Below, piece after piece: positions 6,957 through 15,500 of a stretch of 34,600 nucleotides of DNA. The position numbers and the translations under genes are program-made. Origin of the DNA: an uncultured Clostridia bacterium (GTDB taxonomy: Bacteria; Bacillota; Clostridia; Lachnospirales; Cellulosilyticaceae). Location of the stretch: assembly GCA_937981575.1 (NCBI GenBank), contig CALJNR010000040.1, forward strand, positions 1-34,600, written 5' to 3'. Position 1 is the stretch's first letter; each line of letters opens with the position of its first letter. The notes below the pieces were generated by a model. It searched no databases. It was given only the letters and a program-made list of their open reading frames with translations, and was not told where the DNA came from.

Positions 6957-7847
6957 ATGTATGAAAAATTATTAAATATTAGCTATTATATCGGCTTTAT
7001 ACCATTTTACTGGTTACTTAATGCTATTCAACATAGAGAACGTAGGAAGGATTATCATTACTTACAAGTATTAGCTATAAATTTTCTGCTATTCTGTAGT
7101 TTTATAATCTTTTTTATTTGCTTTAGCATACACACGCTTATAATATATTTTTATCGTAATCTTGCATTAACCATGCCAATGGAGCTTTCTTTCTACATAT
7201 TGGGTTGCTTATTATTTATATGTTTAATTATTTGGCTAGAAGGAATTGTTAGTGCAATAATTGGGCGTGCTCCAAGAATATCACTATTTTCAAGTTTTAC
7301 TCGTACAAGGTTTTCAACAGTATTAACAGCATTTCATCATTTTTTCGTTATATTGATACTTATAGCAGCAATTCACTCATCTACTATAGCTCAAACAGAG
7401 GTAGAAGAAGCAGAGATATTTCTATTATATGATGATATGGGGTATATACCAAGGTGGGTGTTTACTCTTGGGTTTTATTGTGATTCAATGATCGCTATTA
7501 ATCGTTGGGGAGACAATAGTGTTGCCATTGTACCCTTGAATACCAAGACAATAGATTATGCTCTGGAGAATGGACGTTTTATTTTTGTTGCATCTCATGG
7601 ATTAGACGGGGATATAATACTTCAACACAACATTTTCTATGGACCTGAAAATGTTGAGAGTAATACTATAAGTGCAAGTCTTCAGTATGTTTATTTATCG
7701 GGTTGTGATACAGGATTAAAACGAGAAGAATGGGAGAATGCACTGAGTCCCGCATATGTTAAAACATTTGACCGTTTATCTACAACTTTTGAGCATTTTT
7801 ATTGGTTGGTTATTAAGGCCCCTAAAGTTATTAATTCTTTGATTTAG
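6957..7847 (+). CDS. Membrane protein with CHAT/caspase-like C-terminal domain
   Basis: A 296-residue protein. Residues about 36-66, 77-100 and 119-140 are strongly hydrophobic, giving three or four membrane helices. After residue 150 the chain is soluble and carries FVASHGLDGDI (His214) and YVYLSGCDTG (Cys250), each ending a hydrophobic strand. This matches the His-Gly and Cys dyad of caspase-fold CHAT peptidases (A-T-H-G and L-S-A-C-x-T-G). The domain is short compared with usual CHAT domains, so it may be a minimal or divergent caspase-fold. It sits alone between elements C and D. The start at 6957 has only a modest GAAGG upstream. A protease role is inference; the dyad and helices are seen directly. 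Confidence 0.7.
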   Translation: MYEKLLNISYYIGFIPFYWLLNAIQHRERRKDYHYLQVLAINFLLFCSFIIFFICFSIHTLIIYFYRNLALTMPMELSFYILGCLLFICLIIWLEGIVSAIIGRAPRISLFSSFTRTRFSTVLTAFHHFFVILILIAAIHSSTIAQTEVEEAEIFLLYDDMGYIPRWVFTLGFYCDSMIAINRWGDNSVAIVPLNTKTIDYALENGRFIFVASHGLDGDIILQHNIFYGPENVESNTISASLQYVYLSGCDTGLKREEWENALSPAYVKTFDRLSTTFEHFYWLVIKAPKVINSLI

Positions 7848-7884
7848 TTATTATTGAAATAGTATTTGCTAATTTCCGTACGTT

Positions 7885-8027
7885 ACATAACAAGTTGATT
7901 TCAGTACGCTTCGCACACCCTCTCACACTTCCAGGGCGTCTGGAATCACAGATGTTAACTGACAGCGGACGAAGACAGCGTCGTCCAAGGCGCGGATTAA
8001 TCAACGAGAAAATTCGGGGTGTTTAAT
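7885..8027 (+). repeat. attC-like imperfect palindrome D, degenerate right end
   Basis: It begins ACATAAC (7885-7891). GTTGATT (7894-7900) is complementary to AATCAAC (7999-8005). The central part (ACGCTTCGCACACC, then GGCGTCTGGAATCAC) is shared in pattern with A, E and H. The right core is unclear: the GTTTAAT at 8021-8027 is displaced from its inner box. The rest of 7848-8164 is AT-rich with no recognised promoter. Confidence 0.5.
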
Positions 8028-8125
8028 GCACTGTAGATATTATATGTGCAGTAAAAAAATTAAATACAATTATAAGGGCTTATTACTCTAATGAGCCAGT
8101 TTATTCTAATAAGAAGACCTAATAA

Positions 8126-8683
<558 letters not shown>

Positions 8684-8760
8684 ATCTATATTTTTGAGGG
8701 AATAGCAATATAAAGAATGCAGAAATTACTTCAGTTGTTAATTAAAGAAGGAGGGCTAAA

Positions 8761-9279
8761 ATGAGTGCATTTTTGATTGTTATACCAATTTTACTTATAA
8801 GGTACGGGCTACTAAGTATTTTAAACCGGGAATCGTTAAAACGAGCAGGTTTCTTTGCTCCTTTAAAGGGGAGAGAAAAAATATCATTATGGGTTTATCA
8901 AATTACAACAATCCTCATTATACTAAAATTATTATTTCTCAGAATCAAAGCCGACTCTGATTGGTTTTATATAGGGCTAATTATATATAGTATGGGACTC
9001 GTTTTGTATAGTGTATCTATAGTAAATTATGCTAAGCCTAAAATGAATGGAATAAATGTAAATGGATTATATAGTATATCTAGAAATCCTATGTATGTAG
9101 CATATTTCATCTATTTCATTGGGTGTGCATTACTAACACATTCATGGATATTACTTATATTAATAATAGTTTTCCAAGTATCAGCACATTGGATAATTCT
9201 TTCAGAAGAAAGATGGTGTATCATGAAATTTGGAGATGAGTACATAAAATATATGAATAAAGTGAGACGTTATATTTAG
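8761..9279 (+). CDS. Isoprenylcysteine carboxyl methyltransferase-like membrane protein
   Basis: A 172-residue integral membrane protein of the ICMT/phospholipid methyltransferase-like superfamily. About four or five hydrophobic helices precede the signature block NGLYSISRNPMYVAYFIYF; the end carries SEERWCIMKFGDEYIKYMNKV, matching the E-E-x and F-G-x-x-Y-x-x-Y-x-x-x-V-R-R-Y pattern for S-adenosylmethionine binding and the catalytic face. Bacterial members act on lipids or small hydrophobic molecules; a prenyl-cysteine substrate is unlikely here. AAGGAGG at 8748-8754 gives a strong start. It follows the GNAT gene and is closed by element E. Confidence 0.85.
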   Translation: MSAFLIVIPILLIRYGLLSILNRESLKRAGFFAPLKGREKISLWVYQITTILIILKLLFLRIKADSDWFYIGLIIYSMGLVLYSVSIVNYAKPKMNGINVNGLYSISRNPMYVAYFIYFIGCALLTHSWILLILIIVFQVSAHWIILSEERWCIMKFGDEYIKYMNKVRRYI

Positions 9280-9356
9280 ATAGGTATGATATAACTTTTT
9301 GACTGATATATCACATTCTATTCTTAGGACTATAGGTAGTTTTCGTATGCACTATC

Positions 9357-9471
9357 ATCTAACAATGTATCCCCTTCGCTTCACACATCTCGTCAGTGGA
9401 GGCAAGCACCGCTGCCAAGTGAGGCTTTGTGGGTATAGTTTAGAGGCGTCTGGATTACGGAGGCGCTGTGT
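9357..9471 (+). repeat. attC-like imperfect palindrome E
   Basis: The left core ATCTAAC (9357-9363) fits RYYYAAC. The inner GTATCC (9367-9372) pairs with GGATTAC near 9452-9458 with one bulge. The right end is GCTGTGT (9465-9471), a mutated form of the GTTATGT seen in B, in the same context (GGAGGC before, GA after). The interior contains a hairpin around CAGTGGAGGC and GCTGCCAAGTG. It ends 57 bases before the next start codon. Confidence 0.58.
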
Positions 9472-9528
9472 GAAATGCGGCGAAGAATGCTCAGCAACAA
9501 AGAAAATCTAAAAAATAGGAGAGTTAAT

Positions 9529-10469
9529 ATGAAAGCAGTTATATGTACAAAATATGGATCACCAGAAGTACTCCAGATTAAAGAAGTAGAAAAACCAAAC
9601 CCCAAAGACAGTGAAATTTTAATAAAAGTATTTGCAACCACTGCACATATTGGAGATACTCGTATCAGAAGAGTCGATCCGTTTTTAGTAAGACTTGTAT
9701 TTGGTTTATTCAAGCCTAAGAAGAACTTGATACTTGGACTGGAAGTATCCGGTGTAGTTGAATCTGTAGGAAGAGAGGTGAAATCATTTAAAAAAGGAGA
9801 CAAGGTATTTGCACTGACAGGGTTAGGTTTAGGGGCTATGCTGAATATATATGTCTACCTGAAAAAGCAAAAGATGGAACGCATGAAAGAAAAGGGCTTG
9901 TTACAATAATGCCTAACAATTTATCTTATGAAGAAGCTGCAGCTGTTCCAGCTGGGGGGCTTACAGCATTAAAAAACCTGCAAAAAGCAAATATCCAGGA
10001 AGGACAGAAGATATTGATAAATGGTGCATCTGGTAGTCTTGGGACATATGCTATTCAACTTGCTAAATACTATGGGGCAGAGGTCACATGTGTATGTAGT
10101 AAAAATAATTTTGAACTAGTGAAATCTATTGGAGCAGATAAAGTAATTGATTATTCAAAAGAAGATTTTACAAAAATAGCATATAAGTACGATATCGTCT
10201 ATGACTCAGTTATGAAATCTAACTACTCACAATGTAAAAAAATATTGACAACAAATGGTGTTTTTGTAAACAATAATCAACTTTCAAAAATTAAAGTAGA
10301 TGATTTATTATTCCTTAAAGACTTGATAGAAAAAAATAAAATAAAACCAGTTATTGACAGGATATTTTCTTTGGATGAAATTGTTGAAGCACATAGATAT
10401 GTTGACATTGGACACAAGAAAGGAAATGTTGCAATAACCATAGGTCATAAAAATATGGATTTCTATTGA
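9529..10469 (+). pseudogene. Zinc-independent quinone oxidoreductase/MDR family, frameshifted
   Basis: Medium-chain dehydrogenase/reductase of the NADPH:quinone reductase type. The first part (9529 to about 9836, MKAVICTKYGSPEV...KKGDKVFALTG) is the GroES-like domain. From about 9838 the same protein continues in the next frame (GYAEYICLPEKAKDG, then the Rossmann block NGASGSLGTYAIQLA and C-terminal EIVEAHRYVDIGHKKGN). The break lies at the GGGGC at 9832-9836 and is explained by one missing base. Otherwise the two halves join to a full-length protein of about 313 residues. The second half has an ATG at 9909, but it lacks the N-terminal domain. AGGAG at about 9518 precedes the true start. A sequencing error cannot be excluded. 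Confidence 0.85.
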
Positions 10470-10487
10470 ACCACCCTAAAGCACTTC

Positions 10488-10624
10488 ACACAACAAGACC
10501 ATTTGCGTAAAGTGCAAAGCATGAAGAATGGCTCTGGAGAAGGAGCATGAAGCCATCTTGGCGACCTTAATTCATGGGGCTAAAGCCGCTAAAGGATATT
10601 CCTTGTGGGTCCGATTTGTTAAGC
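10488..10624 (+). repeat. Possible degenerate attC-like element F
   Basis: ACACAAC (10488-10494) and GTTAAGC (10618-10624; a perfect GTTRRRY) bracket 137 bases containing small internal inverted repeats (ATGGCT and AGCCAT). The inner boxes are only weakly complementary (GACC with GGTC). Its right edge overlaps the stop codon of the minus-strand flavin protein. Spacing and ends fit the family, but this is the weakest bracketed member. Confidence 0.32.
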
Positions 10625-11038
10625 TAATGATAATATATCAATATTTTCGAAGTCCAAGGTAACTTCTGCTGTATTGAATTTGATTTCAAACAATATAAGA
10701 AATTGACCAGCCTGTTCAATAGTATCCTTATAACCTGGTATTTTTGATATGAAATGTTCCTTTACATCAAAAATACTTAAGTTGCTTTTGAAAACTTGTC
10801 CTTTTGCCTTAACGTGTTCGGTTCCAGTATGAGGGATGGTAGTAAAAGCAACATTCCCATTTTGCTCAAATTCTTTTACTTTTTCATTATCCCCAAAAGT
10901 AGCAAAGTATAGGGTTTTGGAATTCTCCTCATAAAAGAAATTTACGATCCTAACATTGCTTACATCATTAACACTTGTAGCGAGAGCAACTTCTGTTTGA
11001 GTAGTCATAATTCTTTGGAATTCTTTTTGTGTATTCAT
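10619..11038 (-). CDS. Pyridoxamine 5'-phosphate oxidase-like FMN-binding split-barrel protein
   Basis: A 139-residue small split-barrel protein. The start MNTQKEFQRIMTTQTEVALATS and the strand pair VRIVNFFYEENSKTLYFATFGDNEKVKEF are typical of PNPOx-like flavoproteins, as is TGTEHVKAKGQVF. Members bind FMN, F420 or heme and reduce small molecules; which applies cannot be told. It is one of the two minus-strand features of the cassette region, transcribed away from a WYL regulator. AAGGAG lies before the start at 11038. The promoter is at 11067-11094. It is likely controlled by the divergent regulator. Confidence 0.85.
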   Translation of the reverse strand: MNTQKEFQRIMTTQTEVALATSVNDVSNVRIVNFFYEENSKTLYFATFGDNEKVKEFEQNGNVAFTTIPHTGTEHVKAKGQVFKSNLSIFDVKEHFISKIPGYKDTIEQAGQFLILFEIKFNTAEVTLDFENIDILSLA

Positions 11039-11066
11039 TTTATTTCTCCTTTGAGTTTATTTTGTA

Positions 11067-11094
11067 ATTATAGTATATAATTAAATAGTATCAA
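11067..11094 (-). promoter_or_regulatory. Promoter of the split-barrel gene
   Basis: On the minus strand TTGATA (complement of 11089-11094), a 16-base spacer and a perfect TATAAT (complement of 11067-11072) sit 29 bases ahead of the start codon. The divergent regulator starts at 11135, so a bound regulator could cover both start regions. Confidence 0.65.
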
Positions 11095-11134
11095 TTTGTG
11101 ACACCTTTTTATTTGTCTAGAAGGGAAGAATACA

Positions 11135-12079
11135 ATGGGAAAAACGGAAAGAATAAATGATATTATGATGTATCTTAAGGATAAGAACTATTTTAATTTA
11201 AAAGATATTATGGATAGATATAATATTTCTAAAAGTACCGCCTTGCGGGATATACGGTCTCTTGAAGAAATAGGTATGCCAATTTTTTCTGAAGCTGGCA
11301 GAAATGGAAGATACGGTATTTTAAACAATAGGTTATTATCTCCGATTATTTTTACTATTGACGAAATGTATGCCCTATATTTTGCAATGATAACATTAAA
11401 AGCCTATGAATCTACACCATTTCATTTAAGCTTGTCTGTATTAAAACAAAAATTTGAAACTTGTATTTCTAAACAACATATTGAAGTGCTTAGTAAAATG
11501 GAAAAGATACTAAGCTTGGAAGTCTCCAAGCATTATAATAGTAGTCCTTTTTTAAAAGAAATATTAAAGATGGCAATTGATGAAACAATTGCTAAAATAA
11601 CATATAGTAGGAAAGGAACCGAAGTACACTATACTGTACAGTTTTTTGATATTTCTGCAATATATGGTCAATGGTATGTGACAGCATTTAATTTTAATAC
11701 AAATTATGTACAGGTATTTCGTTGTGATAAAATCAGGGCTCTAAGTGAGGGAAAAGGTTATAGAGCAAAATCTATTGATGAATTATCAGTCCTTTCAGCA
11801 GCTGTATTTAAGCATGAAGGAGCAACGGATTTTGAAGTTGCGATATCTTCTAAAGGAGTAGATTTATTTTATAAAGAGCATTATCCATCTATGAAGCTTC
11901 ATAGTGAAGATAAGCAATACGTTATTAAGGGGTTTTACAATATAGGTGAAGAGAATTTTATTACAAACTATTTTCTTAAGTATACTGATAACATTACTTC
12001 CATAAAACCAAAAAAGTTAAAAAAACTTTTAGAAGATAAAATTTCTTGCTTAGGAAGTCATTATAATAGAATCGAATAA
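11135..12079 (+). CDS. WYL-domain transcriptional regulator
   Basis: A 314-residue regulator with an N-terminal helix-turn-helix (FNLKDIMDRYNISKSTALRD, residues about 18-37, followed by the wing GRNGRYGI) and a C-terminal WYL-type domain (GQWYVTAFNFNTNYVQVFRCDK). The layout equals that of the regulator at 3054 but the two share little sequence. It is divergent from the FMN split-barrel gene with a 96-bp shared promoter region, the usual arrangement for YafY/DeoR-type local repressors. The ribosome binding site is weak (AAGGGAAG). The effector is unknown. Confidence 0.88.
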   Translation: MGKTERINDIMMYLKDKNYFNLKDIMDRYNISKSTALRDIRSLEEIGMPIFSEAGRNGRYGILNNRLLSPIIFTIDEMYALYFAMITLKAYESTPFHLSLSVLKQKFETCISKQHIEVLSKMEKILSLEVSKHYNSSPFLKEILKMAIDETIAKITYSRKGTEVHYTVQFFDISAIYGQWYVTAFNFNTNYVQVFRCDKIRALSEGKGYRAKSIDELSVLSAAVFKHEGATDFEVAISSKGVDLFYKEHYPSMKLHSEDKQYVIKGFYNIGEENFITNYFLKYTDNITSIKPKKLKKLLEDKISCLGSHYNRIE

Positions 12080-12213
12080 AAAATCTTGAATATAACTTTT
12101 AATAAGCACAGTCTTATGGAGATTGATCAATATATAGTGATTTGATGGTAATAATTGGATTGTTTATTAATGATAAAATAATATATGTATACAATTGTAA
12201 AGGAGAATTTACT

Positions 12214-12648
12214 TTGAATAATCAAATACTAGTTACGAGAATTGGGTATTCCTATTTACCTACAACAAAGATAGATGAATCCATTAATTGGTATATAAAA
12301 AATCTAGGACTAAAACTAATGAATAAGTTTGAAGATAGGGGATCTCTAATTGGCGTCTTACACTATCCTCATAAAAACTCTATTGCTTTAGTACTAGTTG
12401 AAACAAGAGATTACAAGCCACTTGAAATTATGAGAAATGGCAGCCCATTTCCATTAATGGCTATGAATTGTCCTGATATTGAAAAGACACATAAGAGATT
12501 AAAGAAAAATAACATACCGGTTGAAGATATTAGTGTTTTGGGTAATGGAGAAGCAAAATACTTTTATTTTAGAGACAATGAAGGTAACTTATTGGAAGCA
12601 GCATGGTCAAAATGGGATGCAGAAGATGATATAAAAGATGGATTTTGA
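12214..12648 (+). CDS. Glyoxalase/VOC family protein
   Basis: A 144-residue vicinal-oxygen-chelate fold protein. The first beta-alpha-beta module is RIGYSYLPTTKIDESINWYIKNLG and the second ends with YFYFRDNEGNLLEAAW, whose Glu is the usual C-terminal metal ligand. No clear His stands at the first ligand position, so metal binding is uncertain. The start is TTG at 12214, 8 bases after AAAGGAG (12199-12205); a longer frame from 12142 would add 24 residues with no ribosome binding site. Members include glyoxalases, fosfomycin and bleomycin resistance proteins and dioxygenases. VOC proteins are common cassette cargo. Confidence 0.83.
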   Translation: MNNQILVTRIGYSYLPTTKIDESINWYIKNLGLKLMNKFEDRGSLIGVLHYPHKNSIALVLVETRDYKPLEIMRNGSPFPLMAMNCPDIEKTHKRLKKNNIPVEDISVLGNGEAKYFYFRDNEGNLLEAAWSKWDAEDDIKDGF

Positions 12649-12669
12649 TATTTTAAATTTATTAAAAGC

Positions 12670-12766
12670 ATATCAGTTAAGGCTGAGAAACATCTTAAAT
12701 ACGGAGATGTTAGTTGAAATACCTTTTCGTACTTCAAAGGCGCCTGGAGTGCAAAACATTATGTGA
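12670..12766 (+). repeat. Degenerate attC-like remnant G
   Basis: GGAGATGTTAGTT near 12702-12714 and GAGTGCAAAACATTATGTGAC near 12747-12767 resemble the right ends of A and B (GGAGACGTTA and GAGTGCGGAGACGTTATGTGA). The AGGCGCCTGGA between them matches AGGCGTCTGGA of E. Left and right ends do not pair, so it looks like the fused debris of one or two elements between the VOC gene and the membrane protein. Confidence 0.35.
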
Positions 12767-12819
12767 CATTGTGGCTAGTTCAAGCAGATAATTAAAATTT
12801 AGATTGAGGTGAATAAAAT

Positions 12820-13299
12820 ATGGGTTTTTCAATTGTAGGATTGTTTATTGCAGCTTCAATATATATACCCAATCTACTATTTATTATATTTAAGCCACAA
12901 AATGTACCTAAGGGATTAAAAGATGCCGGGATATTATATACAGTTTTAGAACGTATAGGCCAAGTAGGCGTTTTAATACTATTAATAATTTCCAAGGATA
13001 ACTACCAAGATGTGAATATTGATACGCTATTTATTTTGATGATACTTTGTATAGTCTCCTATATTTTTTTATGGATCAGATATGTTATAAAAGGTCGTGA
13101 TTTTTTGTTATTATTTAAGCCTTTAGTATTTATCCCAATACCTATGGCACTTTTTCCTGTATTTGCCTTTGGGTTTGCATCAGTATGGGGAACATCAATT
13201 TCCTTAGGACTTTTCGTTGTTTTATTTGCGATCGGTCATATTGTTAATAGTTGGCATACCTATAAATTTTTACAAGTTAAGATTGATAAATCAAGTTAA
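12820..13299 (+). CDS. Integral membrane protein of unknown function
   Basis: A 159-residue hydrophobic protein with about five predicted membrane helices (approximately residues 4-24, 48-58, 67-87, 101-122 and 124-144) separated by short polar loops such as FKPQNVPKGLKDAG. There are no recognisable catalytic or transport motifs. GAGGTG precedes the ATG at 12820 by about 10 bases. It stands alone between elements G and H in the same direction as the other cassette-like genes. A function cannot be assigned. Confidence 0.78.
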   Translation: MGFSIVGLFIAASIYIPNLLFIIFKPQNVPKGLKDAGILYTVLERIGQVGVLILLIISKDNYQDVNIDTLFILMILCIVSYIFLWIRYVIKGRDFLLLFKPLVFIPIPMALFPVFAFGFASVWGTSISLGLFVVLFAIGHIVNSWHTYKFLQVKIDKSS

Positions 13300-13337
13300 A
13301 GTCATCCAATATTATTATGGATATTGGTAATTTCTGT

Positions 13338-13445
13338 ACATAACATCATCTAGCAATGTAGCGCTGTTCGCTTTGCCCACCTCTTCACTGGTTGCAAACA
13401 CCGCGGCTATATTATAGACGAGACGGAGATCGGGGAACGTTATAT
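13338..13445 (+). repeat. attC-like imperfect palindrome H
   Basis: ACATAAC at 13338-13344 and, ten bases on, ATCTAGC (13348-13354, one change from ATCTAAC of E) form the left side; GTTATAT (13439-13445) forms the right core. The interior shares TTCGCTTTGCCCACCTCTTC and CTGGTTGCAAACACC in pattern with A. The inner boxes no longer pair well, so it appears mosaic. It is the last clear member before the iron transporter. The remainder of the gap, 13446-13629, holds only a short startless open stretch and the hairpin at 13580-13621. Confidence 0.52.
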
Positions 13446-13579
13446 GAAATTTTGCCCCTTTTTACATTTGGTAGGACGTGAAGGAAGAAAGTATAAAATA
13501 GATATAAACAAAATGGCTTAAAAATGAGGGGGCTAATCTTATTGAGAAGGAATATGAGATTTTATGCCTAGAATATGAC

Positions 13580-13621
13580 AAAGACCTTTACTTAGAGAAA
13601 CTTCTATAGGCAAAGGTCTTT
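13580..13621 (-). terminator. Hairpin beyond the iron-transporter operon
   Basis: AAAGACCTTT (13580-13589) and AAAGGTCTTT (13612-13621) form a perfect 10-bp stem with a 22-base loop, 9 bases past the stop codon of the ATPase gene on the minus strand. It lacks a proper T-run, so termination is plausible but not certain. Confidence 0.4.
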
Positions 13622-13629
13622 AAATATGA

Positions 13630-14469
13630 TCAGCGAGCAATTTGCATTGCCGGAATACAAGCAGTCATACCCTTCACATGATGTCTGCCCCTTGGTACGA
13701 TAAAGGGTGTGCCAGATACAGGATCGCTAATAACAGTGCAGTCAAGATTAAAGACTTGTTTAATTAACGCTTCGCTTAGGATTGCAGCAGGTGCTCCGTC
13801 TGCGATTAATTTTCCTTTGTATAGGGCGAATATATGGTCAGCGTACCGCGCTGATAGATTGATATCGTGGAGTACCATGACTATGGTAGTGCCACGTTTT
13901 CTATTTAGATCTGTCAGTAAATCAAGGATTTCAACTTGATAGGTGATGTCTAAGAAAGTCGTGGGTTCATCCAAAAGCAGGATATCCGTCTGTTGGGCGA
14001 GTGCCATAGCAATCCAAACCCGTTGGCGCTGCCCCCCTGAAAGTTCATCTACACTACGATCAGCTAGGGCTGAGATTCCCATGATATCCAAAGCCTCAGC
14101 AACAGCCTCATAGTCTTTATGCCCTAACCCCCTAAAGAAAGACTGATAAGGAAAGCGACCTCTGGCAACTAAGTCAGCCACAGCGATACCTTCTGGCACA
14201 ATGGGGGATTGAGGGAGAAGGCCTAATACACGAGCCAATTTTTTAGGGGGTATATCTTTTAGTTTAGTGTTATTAAGGCGAATTTCACCGGACATAGGCT
14301 GAATCAGCCTCGCCAATGTTTTAAGCAGGGTAGACTTGCCGCAGGCATTTGCACCGATAATCACACTGATTTTATTGTTCGGGATGGTAATATCAATACC
14401 ATCAATAATAACCTTTTTATCATACCCTGCAACAATATGATTGGTTTTAAGTATTGCTGTTTTTTTCAT
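13630..14469 (-). CDS. Iron-siderophore ABC transporter ATP-binding protein (FecE/FhuC type)
   Basis: A 279-residue ATPase that powers uptake of ferric siderophore through the two permeases upstream. Walker A is GANACGKST (39-47), the Q-loop is GLLPQS, the signature LSGGQRQR (143-150), Walker B ILLLDEPTT (163-171) and the switch His201 in MVLHD. The ARGRFPYQS segment after the Q-loop is characteristic of the FecE/FhuC/BtuD group. Its start overlaps the preceding permease stop by four bases (ATGA), so translation is coupled. It is the last gene of the operon, controlled from the Fur-box promoter at 17624-17671. The exact siderophore is unknown. Confidence 0.93.
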   Translation of the reverse strand: MKKTAILKTNHIVAGYDKKVIIDGIDITIPNNKISVIIGANACGKSTLLKTLARLIQPMSGEIRLNNTKLKDIPPKKLARVLGLLPQSPIVPEGIAVADLVARGRFPYQSFFRGLGHKDYEAVAEALDIMGISALADRSVDELSGGQRQRVWIAMALAQQTDILLLDEPTTFLDITYQVEILDLLTDLNRKRGTTIVMVLHDINLSARYADHIFALYKGKLIADGAPAAILSEALIKQVFNLDCTVISDPVSGTPFIVPRGRHHVKGMTACIPAMQIAR

Positions 14470-15500
14470 GCAGAACCTCCTGTTTGATTCATGCGGATAA
14501 GCAGATAGAGAAGATAAGGTGCGCCAAGAATACCTGTAATGATTCCCACAGGGAACCTTGTATTAAAGGCAAATTGACCGATTAAGTCAGCACCAATTAT
14601 TAAAATTGCCCCTACAAGACCAGAAGGAAATGTGTTGGTAGATCCAGTGCCCACAAGTCGCGCTGCAATCGGTCCAGCAAGAAAAGCAACAAATGAAACT
14701 GGCCCTGTAACAGCGGTGGCAAAAGCAATGAGGAAGACTGAACTTAAAACGAGCATGAGACGTATTCTATCGGTTCTGACGCCTAAGGCGATAGCAGATT
14801 GCTCGCCAAGTTCAAGTATCTTTAAGTACCTTCCTAATAAGAGGATAAGTACGCCAAAGAGAATGACAATACATGCAAGACTTGGTATTTGTGACATTCG
14901 GACGCCGTTAAGGCTGCCGCTTAACCACCTAAGTGCTGCAGGAACATCATATTGAGAAGCTCTAAGCATTAGAAATGAGATAACAGCATTTAGCATGGCC
15001 TGAATGCCAATACCAATGAGGATTAAACGCCCACCAGAAAAACTTCCGCCTCTCGATAGCAAATAGATTAATGCAGCGACTATAAGGCCTGAAAGAACAG
15101 CAATTATCGAAACCATACTGCCGCTGGTTTTGAGAACAAGAATACAGAAAACGGCGGCAACACTCGAACCAGATGTGACTCCGATAATATCAGGACTTGC
15201 CAAGGGATTTCTTAACATGGTTTGAAACGTGCTGCCAGCTATTCCAAAAGCTAAGCCAGTCAGTAGTCCTGAAAGCATTCTTGGCAATCGAAGGGTACTA
15301 ATTGCAAATGATGCCCCTTGCATTTGTTCGCCCAGAAGAACACGGGAAGCGACATCAATAGGATAAAAAGTGTTTCCAAGCAAGAGGGCTGCCACACAAA
15401 GCGATAAAGTTAATAGACTTAGAATAAGGGTTACGAATACCCAACGAAACCGCCTTTGGTAGTAACCAGACAAGACATTATTAGTGTTTTTTTTTATCAT
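14466..15500 (-). CDS. Iron-siderophore ABC transporter permease (FecD type)
   Basis: A 344-residue permease of the FecCD family, with about ten membrane helices. Family blocks visible are LRLPRMLSGLLTGLAFGIAG, TMLRNPLASPDIIGVTSGSS, ALGVRTDRIR (the cytoplasmic coupling loop to the ATPase) and GPVSFVAFLAGPIAARLVG. The long polar N-terminus (MIKKNTNNVLSGYYQRRFR) is on the cytoplasmic side. It overlaps the neighbouring genes by four bases at both ends. Together with the next permease it forms the heterodimeric channel for ferric siderophore import. Confidence 0.92.
   Translation of the reverse strand: MIKKNTNNVLSGYYQRRFRWVFVTLILSLLTLSLCVAALLLGNTFYPIDVASRVLLGEQMQGASFAISTLRLPRMLSGLLTGLAFGIAGSTFQTMLRNPLASPDIIGVTSGSSVAAVFCILVLKTSGSMVSIIAVLSGLIVAALIYLLSRGGSFSGGRLILIGIGIQAMLNAVISFLMLRASQYDVPAALRWLSGSLNGVRMSQIPSLACIVILFGVLILLLGRYLKILELGEQSAIALGVRTDRIRLMLVLSSVFLIAFATAVTGPVSFVAFLAGPIAARLVGTGSTNTFPSGLVGAILIIGADLIGQFAFNTRFPVGIITGILGAPYLLYLLIRMNQTGGSA

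Noticed and set aside
13500..13609. Open stretch of about 30 codons ending TAG (reading ...EKEYEILCLEYDKDLYLEKLL)
   Set aside because: No start codon or ribosome binding site; it could be a gene tail remnant but cannot be supported.
14632..14955. Plus-strand frame of 107 residues
   Set aside because: Antisense shadow of the second permease gene.
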